Assembly: GCA_030704615.1 (NCBI GenBank)
Contig: JAKLZA010000007.1
Location: 1 to 45,829 of the forward strand
Length of the DNA: 45,829 bases
Direction of reading: 5' to 3'
Source: Takakia lepidozioides
Taxonomy: Eukaryota; Streptophyta; Takakiopsida; Takakiales; Takakiaceae
A model generated the notes under the pieces. The model ran no database searches. It was not told the DNA's origin and worked only from the letters and a program-made list of their open reading frames with translations. Shown here piece by piece: positions 32,772-42,327 of this stretch. The first letter of the stretch is position 1; the number at the start of each line of letters is the position of its first letter. The translations under genes were made by a program, and so were the position numbers.

Positions 32772-33282
32772 AACAACTATAAGAAAGTTTAGGGTTCACA
32801 TAAAGCGTCAAAACAAGTGTAGCAGTACAACGCGGATGCACCGGGTGCAAGATAAACACGATCCGGGCAAACGAGTTTTAGGGGGGCCAGTTATGCACCC
32901 CTGGAAAAATTTCAGATCCTATGAATCAAACCTGAAAGGAGAGATCCTGAGAGACAGGAAACTAGAATAGAAATATGCGAGGTGTCCTGAAATGCAACTG
33001 CAAACCTATGCAAGAGGCAAATGTGCGTATGAGAACTATTTTCACTGGATGCACAGGAGAATAAGAACCCTATCTCTGTTTTGCAAGAGAATGGACACAC
33101 TAGGAACAACTTAGATGCAGATCTCACATGCACTACTCGAAAGGGAGTTTATGGCATGCCGTATAGACACAGAGCACATAACAATGCAATGATCTAAAGC
33201 AGGGGATACAAACGCATCTAAAACTCGACAACTTCAAAGGGTGAGACCACGAGGCAAGATCATGCAAAGTAGTGAAGCCAAA

Positions 33283-33338
33283 TCTTTATAGACCCCAGAC
33301 TAGTTTCGCTCAGCGCGTGAGCTCATCAGTGGGAAAGA
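33283..33338 (-). ncRNA. Hammerhead ribozyme, E2 family
   Basis: Minus-strand RNA has all conserved parts. Stem I 5' strand is UCUUUCCCA; then CUGAUGA; stem II is GCUCA/UGAGC with loop CGCGC; then GAAA. Stem III is AC/GU closed by a 2-nt loop UA, giving the cleavage triplet GUC. The stem I 3' strand is UGGG, an internal loop GUCUAU, then AAAGA. The internal loop opposite loop II is what natural hammerheads use for tertiary contact. The 2-bp stem III resembles newt-satellite and PLE hammerheads, which often work as dimers. Cleavage would fall after 33298 (sense direction). Confidence 0.88.
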
Positions 33339-33367
33339 AAAGGAATGAGATACAAACCCCACCCCCC

Positions 33368-33376
33368 GCTTATATA
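33368..33376 (-). promoter_or_regulatory. TATA box upstream of the E2 hammerhead
   Basis: TATATAAGC on the minus strand starts 38 bases before the ribozyme's first base, a spacing that would put transcription start close to the ribozyme. The second copy lies at about 41160-41168. Confidence 0.5.
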
Positions 33377-33849
33377 CTACTAGGAGTGAACTGCCTCGTG
33401 TGGACAATCTTCCAGTGGATGTCTCGTGAGGAGAAAAACCATCCAACAGATGTCTCGTACGGAGAGAATAGTCCAAAAAGTCTCGGTGGGAGAAAGTCAT
33501 CCAGTGGATGAAAACAAGTTCTCGACAAGAGAGAACTAGATCCAAAGAATAAAAATCATCCAAATAGTCAATTGCATATCTCTCAAATACAACTAACTCC
33601 GTGAGTTTATGACTATGCAACAACCAATTATGCTTAAGTTAGAGCATGTTGTGCAAAGTCGTAAGGGCTGAAACCACTTCGAAAGGAACGCACAACTCGT
33701 AAGAGCTCTGCACACGCAGACCATCGCGCAACCATCGTCTTGCTAAAGCCTGCAGCTGTGTTGTCCTGAACGTGTCCAACCACGATCCCCACCTTCCGAC
33801 CTCCAAGACGAAACACGGCTCGGTCTTCGTATTGTTGCCTCATCACATG

Positions 33850-33870
33850 TTTAGGGTTTAGGGTTTAGGG
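33850..33870 (+). repeat. Telomere-type tract, 3 x TTTAGGG
   Basis: Exact triplicate between the truncated E2 copy and the 3' end of the long PLE copy. Confidence 0.95.
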
Positions 33871-34686
33871 TGGTTAGCAAAGGCTTGCAAAGGTAACAAA
33901 AAGTAGAAAAATACTGGAAAAAGACAGAGTAAAAATTAAGGGGGGCCGGTTCGGACCCAAATACAAATGCAATGGAAACCAAGACAAATGCATACAAAGT
34001 GCGCCTATCGTGCCTAAAGGGATGCAATAAGACTATTATGTCTTATGCAAGGACTCCCGCCCTCACGAGATAAGGTTCTGTAATTGAAGAATGAGGCACT
34101 TTCGTTCCAACCGTAAGCTTTTTTATGTTTGTTTCTCCTTGTTTAGCGACAAAAATCTTGCTCACTATGGGCAAGCATGCGCTCAAGGCACTCACAAACA
34201 TAGGGTCAAGTCTCAACCCCTAGTTGGAAAACTTAAATGCCCCACCTTCAAAAAGAGGTTCGTACCTCTAAGGAAGAATGGGAGGGATTACCGCATAAGG
34301 TCATCGACGAGAAGGTTAGGTCGGCAGAGGCTTGCGCATGCCCATAGTCCTCTGATCGCTCGAGATGAACTCGAGGGAGGATCAACCAAATCCCTTCTCT
34401 CCGACCATCGGGCGTACGACAGGGGGAACCGTGTAGTCGGGGCTAAATTAGCTTGCCCGACACGATTACCATATACCCCCAGCCGCCTTCCCCATTGTAA
34501 GCGGTGGCTAAGATGGCGTCAAACGGAAGGCTCTATACGCCCGTGCTTTGGAAAGAAAAAAGGCCTCGGAAGTATCCAAGGGTTGGGATTCCCCTCGGAG
34601 CCGAGCACCCCTTCGATCCAAGTTGCCCGGGCGGGCAAGGACTAGACTCTCGACTTCTCTAAATGTGAAGACACAAAAAGAGTTAA

Positions 34687-34742
34687 GGTGTTTTATTCCA
34701 AACAAGTTTCGCTTGATTGCTCAAGCTCATCAGTGGAACACC
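34687..34742 (-). ncRNA. Hammerhead ribozyme, PLE family
   Basis: Minus-strand RNA: stem I 5' strand GGUGUUCCA; CUGAUGA; stem II GCUUG/CAAGC with loop AGCAAU; GAAA; stem III AC/GU with 2-nt loop UU; cleavage triplet GUU. The stem I 3' strand is UGGAA, internal loop UAAAA, then CACC. Both strands of stem I pair fully around the internal loop. It lies about 250 bases downstream of the RT stop codon. Confidence 0.88.
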
Positions 34743-34772
34743 AAGAGATGAAGTCCTAAGAGCCAAGCCTAT

Positions 34773-34781
34773 CCTTATATA
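34773..34781 (-). promoter_or_regulatory. TATA box upstream of the PLE hammerhead
   Basis: TATATAAGG on the minus strand, 39 bases before the first base of the ribozyme. The inverted copy at 43488 keeps the box with an 8-base shorter spacer. Confidence 0.5.
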
Positions 34782-34993
34782 CTAGAAAAGCACCCTCACT
34801 ATGTGCAAACGATATGGGATAATTCCCAAGGCAATAATAATGCCACTAAAGCACTAATTTAGCCTCCAAGTCAAGACTGCATTAATTAGTCAATGGTCCA
34901 AATTAAATTGTTGGAACCCTTTGACTTTAACATCAACACTAGGGCTATCAAAGAGGCAAAATTAATAATGCTAGGGACATTTGCACTACAAAA

Positions 34994-36757
34994 TCATCCT
35001 ATCATTCTAGATTTAACTAGGAATGAACTCAGCTTTCGCGGATTCCTCCAACAAATCATCGCTCGAGGAAGAAACCGAAGCTCCGGGACTTGCTGAAGCA
35101 ACTCGTGGAGTCTAGGGTTTAGGGTGGCCCCCAAGTTCAAGGCTCGAGTGTACGAAGAGTAGTCGAGCTTAAGAACAAGGGGGGCCCGTTTACCCTCAAC
35201 TGCGCGTTGCGTCTGTTGGTCGAGTAGAGCGGATCTGAGGTCGTAGGAGATCTTGGTGAAGCAACTCCGGATGAACGCCGCCGGATAACCTCGGGCTCGA
35301 AGACGTTTGTAAAACAAAAGTCGCAAATGGTTGAACCCTTGGATGGTGCTTTCTCGTATTACGTACCGTTGGAGCTCGCCGATGACGAAAGCTTTCTTTT
35401 GGTGATGTGGATGCCACGAGGACCAAGGCAAGTATTGATACTTGTTCTGGGCCTTTTGATGACATCTAGTAGAGAGCCGTCGAGTTTGGATGAAGTCGTC
35501 TCCTTTGAGGAAGGTGATATCCAAGATGTCGGCGGACGTCGAGCTTATGGCGGTCGTGATTTTGATGCCATCGAACATGGAACCGTAGTTCCGTAACCAG
35601 GACCGGAGGCTCTTTTCGGAGCCTACCCAGATGCCAAAGCCGTCGTCGATATAGCGCTTAAGATAAAGCAGCTCTTGCTCCGATGGGCACACGTACTCCA
35701 TGTACATCTCCAACCGACAGAGGAACAAACAAGCGTAAACAACTGCAAAGTTGCTCCCCATGGCCGTCCCGCGAATTTGGTGCCAAAAACTACCATTGAA
35801 CTCAAGGTAATGGTGTTTCAAGACTAATCCAGCGAGGGTCATGATCAGGTCTTTTTTGTGTTTGGTGAAATTACCTCCAATAGCACATTCGAGCTCATAC
35901 AAGCCGAGCTTGGTGATGATGCTGGGATATAGAGATTCCACGTCAAACGTAAAAAGAAGAGCATGCGAGGGGACCTCGAGTTGGGAAACCTCTTGAAGAA
36001 GCGTGAGAGAATCAACCAAATGAGTGGGTTCCTTGAGAAGTACCGGAAGGAGTTGGTGATGGAGCCAAATTGAAGCATGCTCGAAGATGTAGTCGTTGTA
36101 GGAACAAATGGGTCTTCCAACAAGCACGGGTTTGTGCACCTTCGGAATGAAGTACAAAGCACAAGCTCGAAAGTCCGTGGACGACCGAGGGCGTTGGCGG
36201 ATGTAATTCCATTCTTTGGTGGAGATCGCAAACCTGTAGATTGGATGGCAAGCTAGCACCTCCAACCTCGACCAAAGTTCTTCCCACGGTACGGAATCCA
36301 CGGGACGATAAACTTCGGTGTCTGAGAGTTGCCGCATCGCCTCTTGCATGTACCAAGACTTGTCCATAAGCACAAGACCAAGATTTTTGTCGGCCGGCTT
36401 GATGACAAGGTCCGGATCCGACCTCAATCTTTTGAGAGCAAGTCTCAAGTGTCTCGGCAGACAAGGTCGTGCATTGCGGGCGATTCGATCCAAACGGCTA
36501 GACAAAAGATCATTACCTTCTCGAATGATGGCCTCGAGCGGTTGAGATTCCACTGGCGGATTGAATGATGGATTCGGAACGCGCCAAAGAGGAACCTCGT
36601 CGTTGTCTTTGCCGGAGAAGAACATTCGCAACCTCAAGCTTCGAGCAAAATTGTTGAATTCGGTGATGATTGAAGATCGGGAAGGCGGAAGAGGACGCGG
36701 AATGTAATTGAGACCAAGGCCCAGGAGTTGTCGCTCCGCAAAGGAGAGAACCCTCAC
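34994..36757 (-). CDS. Penelope-like reverse transcriptase without GIY-YIG endonuclease
   Basis: 587 codons, open to the telomeric junction on its 5' side, so the true N-terminus is missing; the GTG at 36757 is only the first possible start. Typical PLE RT signatures in order: LSFAERQLLGLGLNYIPRP, DPDLVIKPADKNLGLVLMDK, YFIPKVHKP, GRPICS, FTFDVESLYPSI (motif A Asp), RGTAMGSNFAVVYACLF (motif B), LKRYIDDGFGIWVG (motif C), then the thumb. It ends ICWRNPRKLSSFLVKSRMIG, where endonuclease-bearing PLEs go on into GIY-YIG; here a stop follows. Role: copying element RNA onto an exposed DNA 3' end, probably telomeric. No internal stop or frameshift is seen, so the copy is young. It is nearly identical to the partial plus-strand copy. 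Confidence 0.92.
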   Translation of the reverse strand: MRVLSFAERQLLGLGLNYIPRPLPPSRSSIITEFNNFARSLRLRMFFSGKDNDEVPLWRVPNPSFNPPVESQPLEAIIREGNDLLSSRLDRIARNARPCLPRHLRLALKRLRSDPDLVIKPADKNLGLVLMDKSWYMQEAMRQLSDTEVYRPVDSVPWEELWSRLEVLACHPIYRFAISTKEWNYIRQRPRSSTDFRACALYFIPKVHKPVLVGRPICSYNDYIFEHASIWLHHQLLPVLLKEPTHLVDSLTLLQEVSQLEVPSHALLFTFDVESLYPSIITKLGLYELECAIGGNFTKHKKDLIMTLAGLVLKHHYLEFNGSFWHQIRGTAMGSNFAVVYACLFLCRLEMYMEYVCPSEQELLYLKRYIDDGFGIWVGSEKSLRSWLRNYGSMFDGIKITTAISSTSADILDITFLKGDDFIQTRRLSTRCHQKAQNKYQYLPWSSWHPHHQKKAFVIGELQRYVIRESTIQGFNHLRLLFYKRLRARGYPAAFIRSCFTKISYDLRSALLDQQTQRAVEGKRAPLVLKLDYSSYTRALNLGATLNPRLHELLQQVPELRFLPRAMICWRNPRKLSSFLVKSRMIG

Positions 36758-36760
36758 AAG

Positions 36761-36891
36761 TTTAGGGTTTAGGGTTTAGGGTTTAGGGGTTTAGGGGTTT
36801 AGGGTCTTAGGGTTTAGGGTTTAGGGGTTTAGGGGTTTAGGGTTTTAGGGTTTAGGGTTTAGGGTTTTAGGGTTTTAGGGTTTCGGGTTTC
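36761..36891 (+). repeat. Telomere-type tract, about 130 bp with variants
   Basis: The longest tract in the window. TTTAGGG is mixed with TTTTAGGG, TTTAGGGG, TCTTAGGG and TTTCGGG. It is joined directly to the truncated 5' end of the RT ORF and followed by the 3' end of a short PLE unit. Confidence 0.95.
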
Positions 36892-39220
36892 GGATGGTCA
36901 ACAAAGGCTTGCAAAGGTAACAAAAAAAAAAAAAATACTGGAAAAAGACACAGTAAATTTTAAGGGGGGCCGGTTAGGACCCAAATACAAATGCAATGGA
37001 AACCAAGACAAATGCATACAAAGTGCGCATATCGTGCCTAAAGGGATGCTATAAGACTATTATGTCTTATGCAAGGACTCCCGCCCTCACGAGATAAGGT
37101 TCTCTAATTGAAGAATGAGGCACTTTCGCTCCAACCGTAAGCTTTTTTATGTTTGCTTCTCCTTGTTTAGCGACAAAAATCTTGCTCACTATGGGCAAGC
37201 ATGCGCTCAAGGCACTCACAAACATAGGGTCAAGTCTCAACCCCTAGTTGGAAAACTTATATGCCCCACCTTCAAAAAGAGGTTCGTACCTCTAAGGAAG
37301 AATGGGAGGGATTACCGCATAAGGTCATCGACGAGAAGGTTAGGGTTTAGGGTTTAGGGTGGTTAGCAAAGGCTTGCAAAGGTTACAAAAAGTAGAAAAA
37401 TACTGGAAAAAGACAGAGTAAAAATTAAGGGGGGCCGGTTCGGACCCAAATACAAATGCAATGGAAACCAAGACAAATGCATACAAAGTGCGCCTATCGT
37501 GCCTAAAGGGATGCAATAAGACTATTATGTCTTATGCAAGGACTCCCGCCCTCACGAGATAAGGTTCTCTAATTGAAGAATGAGGCACTTTCGTTCCAAC
37601 CGTAAGCTTTTTTATGTTTGCTTCTCCTTGTTTAGCGACAAAAATCTTGCTCACTATGGGCAAGCATGCGCTCAAGGCACTCACAAACATAGGGTCAAGT
37701 CTCAACCCCTAGTTGGAAAACTTATATGCCCCACCTTCAAAAAGATGTTCGTACCTCTAAGGAAGAATGGGAGGGATTACCGCATAAGGTCATCGACGAG
37801 AAGGTTTAGGGTTTAGGGTTTAGGGTGGTTAGCAAAGGCTTGCAAAGGTAACAAAAAGTAGAAAAATACTGGAAAAAGACAGAGTAAAAATTAAGGGGGC
37901 CGGTTCGGACCCAAATACAAATGCAATGGAAACCAAGACAAATGCATACAAAGTGCGCCTATCGTGCCTAAAGGGATGCTATAAGACTATTATGTCTTAT
38001 GCAAGGACTCCCGCCCTCACGAGATAAGGTTCTCTAATTGAAGAATGAGGCACTTTCGCTCCAACCGTAAGCTTTTTTATGTTTGCTTCTCCTTGTTTAG
38101 CGACAAAAATCTTGCTCACTATGGGCAAGCATGCGCTCAAGGCACTCACAAACATAGGGTCAAGTCTCAACCCCTAGTTGGAAAACTTATATGCCCCACC
38201 TTCAAAAAGAGGTTCGTACCTCTAAGGAAGAATGGGAGGGATTACCGCATAAGGTCATCGACGAGAAGGTTAGGGTTTAGGGTTTAGGGTGGTTAGCAAA
38301 GGCTTGCAAAGGTTACAAAAAGTAGAAAAATACTGGAAAAAGACAGAGTAAAAATTAAGGGGGGCCGGTTCGGACCCAAATACAAATGCAATGGAAACCA
38401 AGACAAATGCATACAAAGTGCGCCTATCGTGCCTAAAGGGATGCTATAAGACTATTATGTCTTATGCAAGGACTCCCGCCCTCACGAGATAAGGTTCTCT
38501 AATTGAAGAATGAGGCACTTTCGCTCCAACCGTAAGCTTTTTTATGTTTGCTTCTCCTTGTTTAGCGACAAAAATCTTGCTCACTATGGGCAAGCATGCG
38601 CTCAAGGCACTCACAAACATAGGGTCAAGTCTCAACCCCTAGTTGGAAAACTTATATGCCCCACCTTCAAAAAGAGGTTCGTACCTCTAAGGAAGAATGG
38701 GAGGGATTACCGCATAAGGTCATCGACGAGAAGGTTAGGGTTTAGGGTTTAGGGTGGTTAGCAAAGGCTTGCAAAGGTTACAAAAAGTAGAAAAATACTG
38801 GAAAAAGACAGAGTAAAAATTAAGGGGGGCCGGTTCGGACCCAAATACAAATGCAATGGAAACCAAGACAAATGCATACAAAGTGCGCCTATCGTGCCTA
38901 AAGGGATGCAATAAGACTATTATGTCTTATGCAAGGACTCCCGCCCTCACGAGATAAGGTTCTCTAATTGAAGAATGAGGCACTTTCGTTCCAACCGTAA
39001 GCTTTTTTATGTTTGCTTCTCCTTGTTTAGCGACAAAAATCTTGCTCACTATGGGCAAGCATGCGCTCAAGGCACTCACAAACATAGGGTCAAGTCTCAA
39101 CCCCTAGTTGGAAAACTTATATGCCCCACCTTCAAAAAGATGTTCGTACCTCTAAGGAAGAATGGGAGGGATTACCGCATAAGGTCATCGACGAGAAGGT
39201 TTAGGGTTTAGGGTTTAGGG
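36892..39220 (-). repeat. Tandem array of five 465-bp PLE 3' units with telomeric spacers
   Basis: Five units of about 445 bp of PLE 3' sequence, each followed by about 21 bp of TTTAGGG. Equivalent points lie at 37115, 37580, 38045, 38510 and 38975. Every unit is cut at the same internal word, ATCGACGAGAAGG, where longer copies continue TTAGGTCGG. Telomeric spacers lie at about 37340-37360, 37805-37825, 38270-38290, 38735-38754 and 39200-39220. Units 2 and 5 share several private variants. Confidence 0.92.
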
Positions 39221-40130
39221 TGGTTAGCAAAGGCTTGCAAAGGTAACAAAAAGTAGAAAAATACTGGAAAAAGACAGAATAAAAATTAAGGGGGGCCGGT
39301 TCGGACCCAAATACAAATGCAATGGAAACCAAGACAAATGCATACAAAGTGCGCCTATCGTGCCTAAAGGGATGCTATAAGACTATTATGTCTTATGCAA
39401 GGACTCCCGCCCTCACGAGATAAGGTTCTCTAATTGAAGAATGAGGCACTTTCGTTCCAACCGTAAGCTTTTTTATGTTTGCTTCTCCTTGTTTAGCGAC
39501 AAAAATCTTGCTCACTATGGGCAAGCATGCGCTCAAGGCACTCACAAACATAGGGTCAAGTCTCAACCCCTAGTTGGAAAACTTATATGCCCCACCTTCA
39601 AAAAGAGGTTCGTACCTCTAAGGAAGAATGGGAGGGATTACCGCATAAGGTCATCGACGAGAAGGTTAGGTCGGCAGAGGCTTGCGCATGCCCATAGTCC
39701 TCTGATCGCTCGAGATGAACTCGAGGGAGGATCAACCAAATCCCTCTCTCTCCGACCATCGGGCGTACGACAGGGGGAACCGTGTAGTCGGGGCTAAATT
39801 AGCTTGCCCGACACGATTACCATATACCCCCAGCCGCCTTCCCCATTGTAAGCGGTGGCTAAGATGGCGTCAAACGGAAGGCTCTATACGCCCGTGCTTT
39901 GGAAAGAAAAAAGGCCTCTGAAGCATCCAAGGGTTGGGATTCCCTTCGGAGCCGAGCACCCCTTCGATCCAAGTTGCCCGGGCGGGCAAGGACTAGACTC
40001 TCGACTTCTCTAAATGTGAAGACACAAAAAGAGTTAGGGTGTTTTATTCCAAACAAGTTTCGCTTGATTGCTCAAGCTCATCAGTGGAACACCAAGAGAT
40101 GAAGTCCTAAGAGCCAAGCCTATCCTTATA
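39221..40130 (-). mobile_element. PLE 3' segment cut at the TATA box
   Basis: Sixth consecutive PLE copy, longer than the array units. It runs from the telomere-joined 3' end through the hammerhead (40038-40093) to CTATCCTTATATA, where telomere-like repeats take over. It lacks RT. Confidence 0.85.
40038..40093 (-). ncRNA. Hammerhead ribozyme, PLE family (second copy)
   Basis: Base-for-base the same core, stems and loops as the copy at 34687-34742 (CUGAUGA, GAAA, stem II GCUUG/CAAGC, internal loop UAAAA). Confidence 0.88.
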
Positions 40131-40203
40131 TAGGGTTTAGGGTGTAGGGTGTAGGGTGTAGGGTTTAGGGTTTAGGGTTTTTTAGGGTTTACGGTTTAGG
40201 GTT
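40131..40203 (+). repeat. Degenerate telomere-type tract with GTGTAGG variants
   Basis: TTTAGGG units mixed with three GTGTAGG units, a TTTTTTAGGG and a TTTACGG. It separates a PLE segment from an E2 copy. Confidence 0.9.
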
Positions 40204-40381
40204 CACATAAAGCGTCAAAACAAGTGTAGCAGTACAACGCGGATGCACCGGGTGCAAGATAAACACGATCCGGGCAAACAAGTTTTAGGGGGGCCAGTTA
40301 TGCACCCCTGGAAAAATTTCAGATCCTGTGAATCAAACCTGAAAGGAGAGATCCTGAGAGACAGGAAACTAGAATAGAAGT

Positions 40382-40960
40382 ATGCGAGGTGTCCTGAAAT
40401 GCAACTGCAAACCTATGCAAGAGGCAAATGTGCGTATGAGAACTATTTCACTGGATGCACAGGAGAATAAGAACCCTATCTCTGTTTTGCAAGAGAATGG
40501 ACACACTAGGAACAACTTAGATGCAGATCTCACATGCATTACTCGAAATGGAGTTTATGGCATAGAATATAAGTATGCGAGGTGTCCTGAAATGCAACTG
40601 CAAACCTATGCAAGAGGCAAATGTGCGTATGAGAACTATTTCACTGGATGCACAGGAGAATAAGAACCCTATCTCTGTTTTGCAAGAGAATGGACACACT
40701 AGGAACAACTTAGATGCAGATCTCACATGCACTACTCGAAAGGGAGTTTATGGCATAGAATATAAGTATGCGAGGTGTCCTGAAATGCAACTGCAAACCT
40801 ATGCAAGAGGCAAATGTGCGTATGAGAACTATTTCACTGGATGCACAGGAGAATAAGAACCCTATCTCTGTTTTGCAAGAGAATGGACACACTAGGAACA
40901 ACTTAGATGCAGATCTCACATGCACTACTCGAAAGGGAGTTTATGGCATGCCGTATAGAC
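40382..40960. repeat. 193-bp tandem repeat, 3 copies
   Basis: Units start at 40382, 40575 and 40768 (TATGCGAGGTGTCCTGAAAT). The same unit is present once at about 32970 and twice at 41923 and 42116, so copy number varies between E2 copies. Confidence 0.95.
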
Positions 40961-41074
40961 ACAGAGCACATAACAATGCAATGATCTAAAGCAGGGGATA
41001 CAAACGCATCTAAAACTCGACAACTTCAAAGGGTGAGACCACGAGGCAAGATCATGCAAAGTAGTGAAGCCAAA

Positions 41075-41130
41075 TCTTTATAGACCCCAGACTAGTTTCG
41101 CTCAGCGCGTGAGCTCATCAGTGGGAAAGG
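41075..41130 (-). ncRNA. Hammerhead ribozyme, E2 family (second copy)
   Basis: Same core, stem II and GUC cleavage triplet as at 33283-33338. The only change noticed is at the outer end of stem I (41130), weakening one terminal pair. Confidence 0.85.
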
Positions 41131-41735
41131 AAAAGAATGAGATACAAACCCCACCCCCCGCTTATATACTACTATGAGTAAACTGCCTCGTGTGGACAAT
41201 CTTCCAGTGGATGTCTCGTGAGGAGAAAAACCATCCAACAGATGTCTCGTACGGAGAGAATAGTCCAAAAAGTCTCGGTGGGAGAAAGTCATCCAGTGGA
41301 TGAAAACAAGTTCTCGACAAGAGAGAACTAGATCCAAAGAATAAAAATCATCCAAATAGTCAATTGCATATCTCTCAAATACAACTAACTCCGTGAGTTT
41401 ATGACTATGCAACAACCAATTATGCTGAAGTTAGAGCATGTTGTGCAAAGTCGTAAGGGCTGAAACCACTTCGAAAGGAACGCACAAACTCGTAAGAGTT
41501 TTGCACACGCAGACCATCGCGCAACCATCGTCTTGCTAAAGCCTGCAGCTGTGTTGTCCTGAACGTGTCCAACCACGATCCCCACCTTCCGACCTCCAAG
41601 ACGAAACACGGCTCGGTCTTCGTATTGTTGCCTCATCACATGAATGAGCAGCTTGGTCAAAAGAATGAAGATCACCATCTGCCTCCATTACGTGAAGGCG
41701 ATCAAAGATGTGTTGCAGCTAACACTATAAGAAAG

Positions 41736-42314
41736 TTTAGGGTTCACATAAAGCGTCAAAACAAGTGTAGCAGTACAACGCGGATGCACCGGGTGCAAGA
41801 TAAACACGATCCGGGCAAACAAGTTTTAGGGGGGCCAGTTATGCACCCCTGGAAAAATTTCAGATCCTGTGAATCAAACCTGAAAGGAGAGATCCTGAGA
41901 GACAGGAAACTAGAATAGAAGTATGCGAGGTGTCCTGAAATGCAACTGCAAACCTATGCAAGAGGCAAATGTGCGTATGAGAACTATTTCACTGGATGCA
42001 CAGGAGAATAAGAACCCTATCTCTGTTTTGCAAGAGAATGGACACACTAGGAACAACTTAGATGCAGATCTCACATGCACTACTCGAAATGGAGTTTATG
42101 GCATAGAATATAAGTATGCGAGGTGTCCTGAAATGCAACTGCAAACCTATGCAAGAGGCAAATGTGCGTATGAGAACTATTTCACTGGATGCACAGGAGA
42201 ATAAGAACCCTATCTCTGTTTTGCAAGAGAATGGACACACTAGGAACAACTTAGATGCAGATCTCACATACACTACTCGAAAGGGAGTTTATGGCATAGA
42301 ATATAAGTATGCGA
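41736..42314 (-). mobile_element. E2 family, copy 3 (truncated)
   Basis: Starts with the telomere-joined end (TTTAGGGTTCACATAAAGCG) directly against copy 2, contains two 193-bp units (41923 and 42116) and stops inside a third-unit start at ATAAGTATGCGA, where the strand polarity of the whole block reverses. Confidence 0.75.
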
Positions 42315-42326
42315 CCCTAAACCCTA
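42315..42326 (-). repeat. Telomere-type CCCTAAACCCTA at the inversion point
   Basis: Less than two repeats, now C-strand on plus. All tracts to the left read TTTAGGG and all to the right read CCCTAAA. Confidence 0.85.
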
Positions 42327-42327
42327 C

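Larger units (their letters stand above)
32772..33849 (-). mobile_element. Second telomere-linked family (E2), copy 1, truncated
   Basis: A repeat family distinct from the PLE. Its sense 3' end (TATGTGAACCCTAAA) abuts telomere-type sequence at 32779-32785, and its 5' side is cut at 33849 by a TTTAGGG tract. It contains one copy of the 193-bp unit (about 32970-33157), a hammerhead ribozyme (33283-33338) and a TATATAAG box. No reverse transcriptase is seen, so it is either a non-autonomous element or the 3' part of another PLE. Confidence 0.65.
33871..36757 (-). mobile_element. Endonuclease-deficient Penelope-like element, long copy
   Basis: Sense strand is minus: RT ORF (36757-34994), spacer, TATA box, hammerhead (34742-34687), 3' UTR and 3' end (TTTGCTAACCACCCTAAA) joined to telomeric repeats. 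The 5' end is cut at another telomeric tract (36761). 3' ends facing TTTAGGG match elements that prime on a chromosome's G-rich overhang, as described for Athena and Coprina PLEs. Confidence 0.88.
40204..41735 (-). mobile_element. E2 family, copy 2 (longest)
   Basis: Nearly identical to copy 1 over the shared part but with three 193-bp units instead of one. It extends past ATGAATGAGCAGCTTGG (41641 on), beyond the point where copy 1 is cut. It includes a TATA box and hammerhead. Two minus-strand frames (41415-41092 and 41678-41385) are kept in both copies but differ by a frameshift and show no known domain. Confidence 0.7.

Noticed and set aside
36761-36891. The 130-bp telomeric tract as an actual chromosome end
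   Set aside because: It is short, degenerate and followed by more than 9 kb of sequence, so it is interstitial in this assembly.
41385-41678. Helix-turn-helix-like phrase in E2 (GRKVGIVVGHVQDNTAAGF, then SKTMVARW) suggesting a transposase
   Set aside because: The similarity is slight, the two copies differ by a frameshift just after it and no catalytic domain follows.
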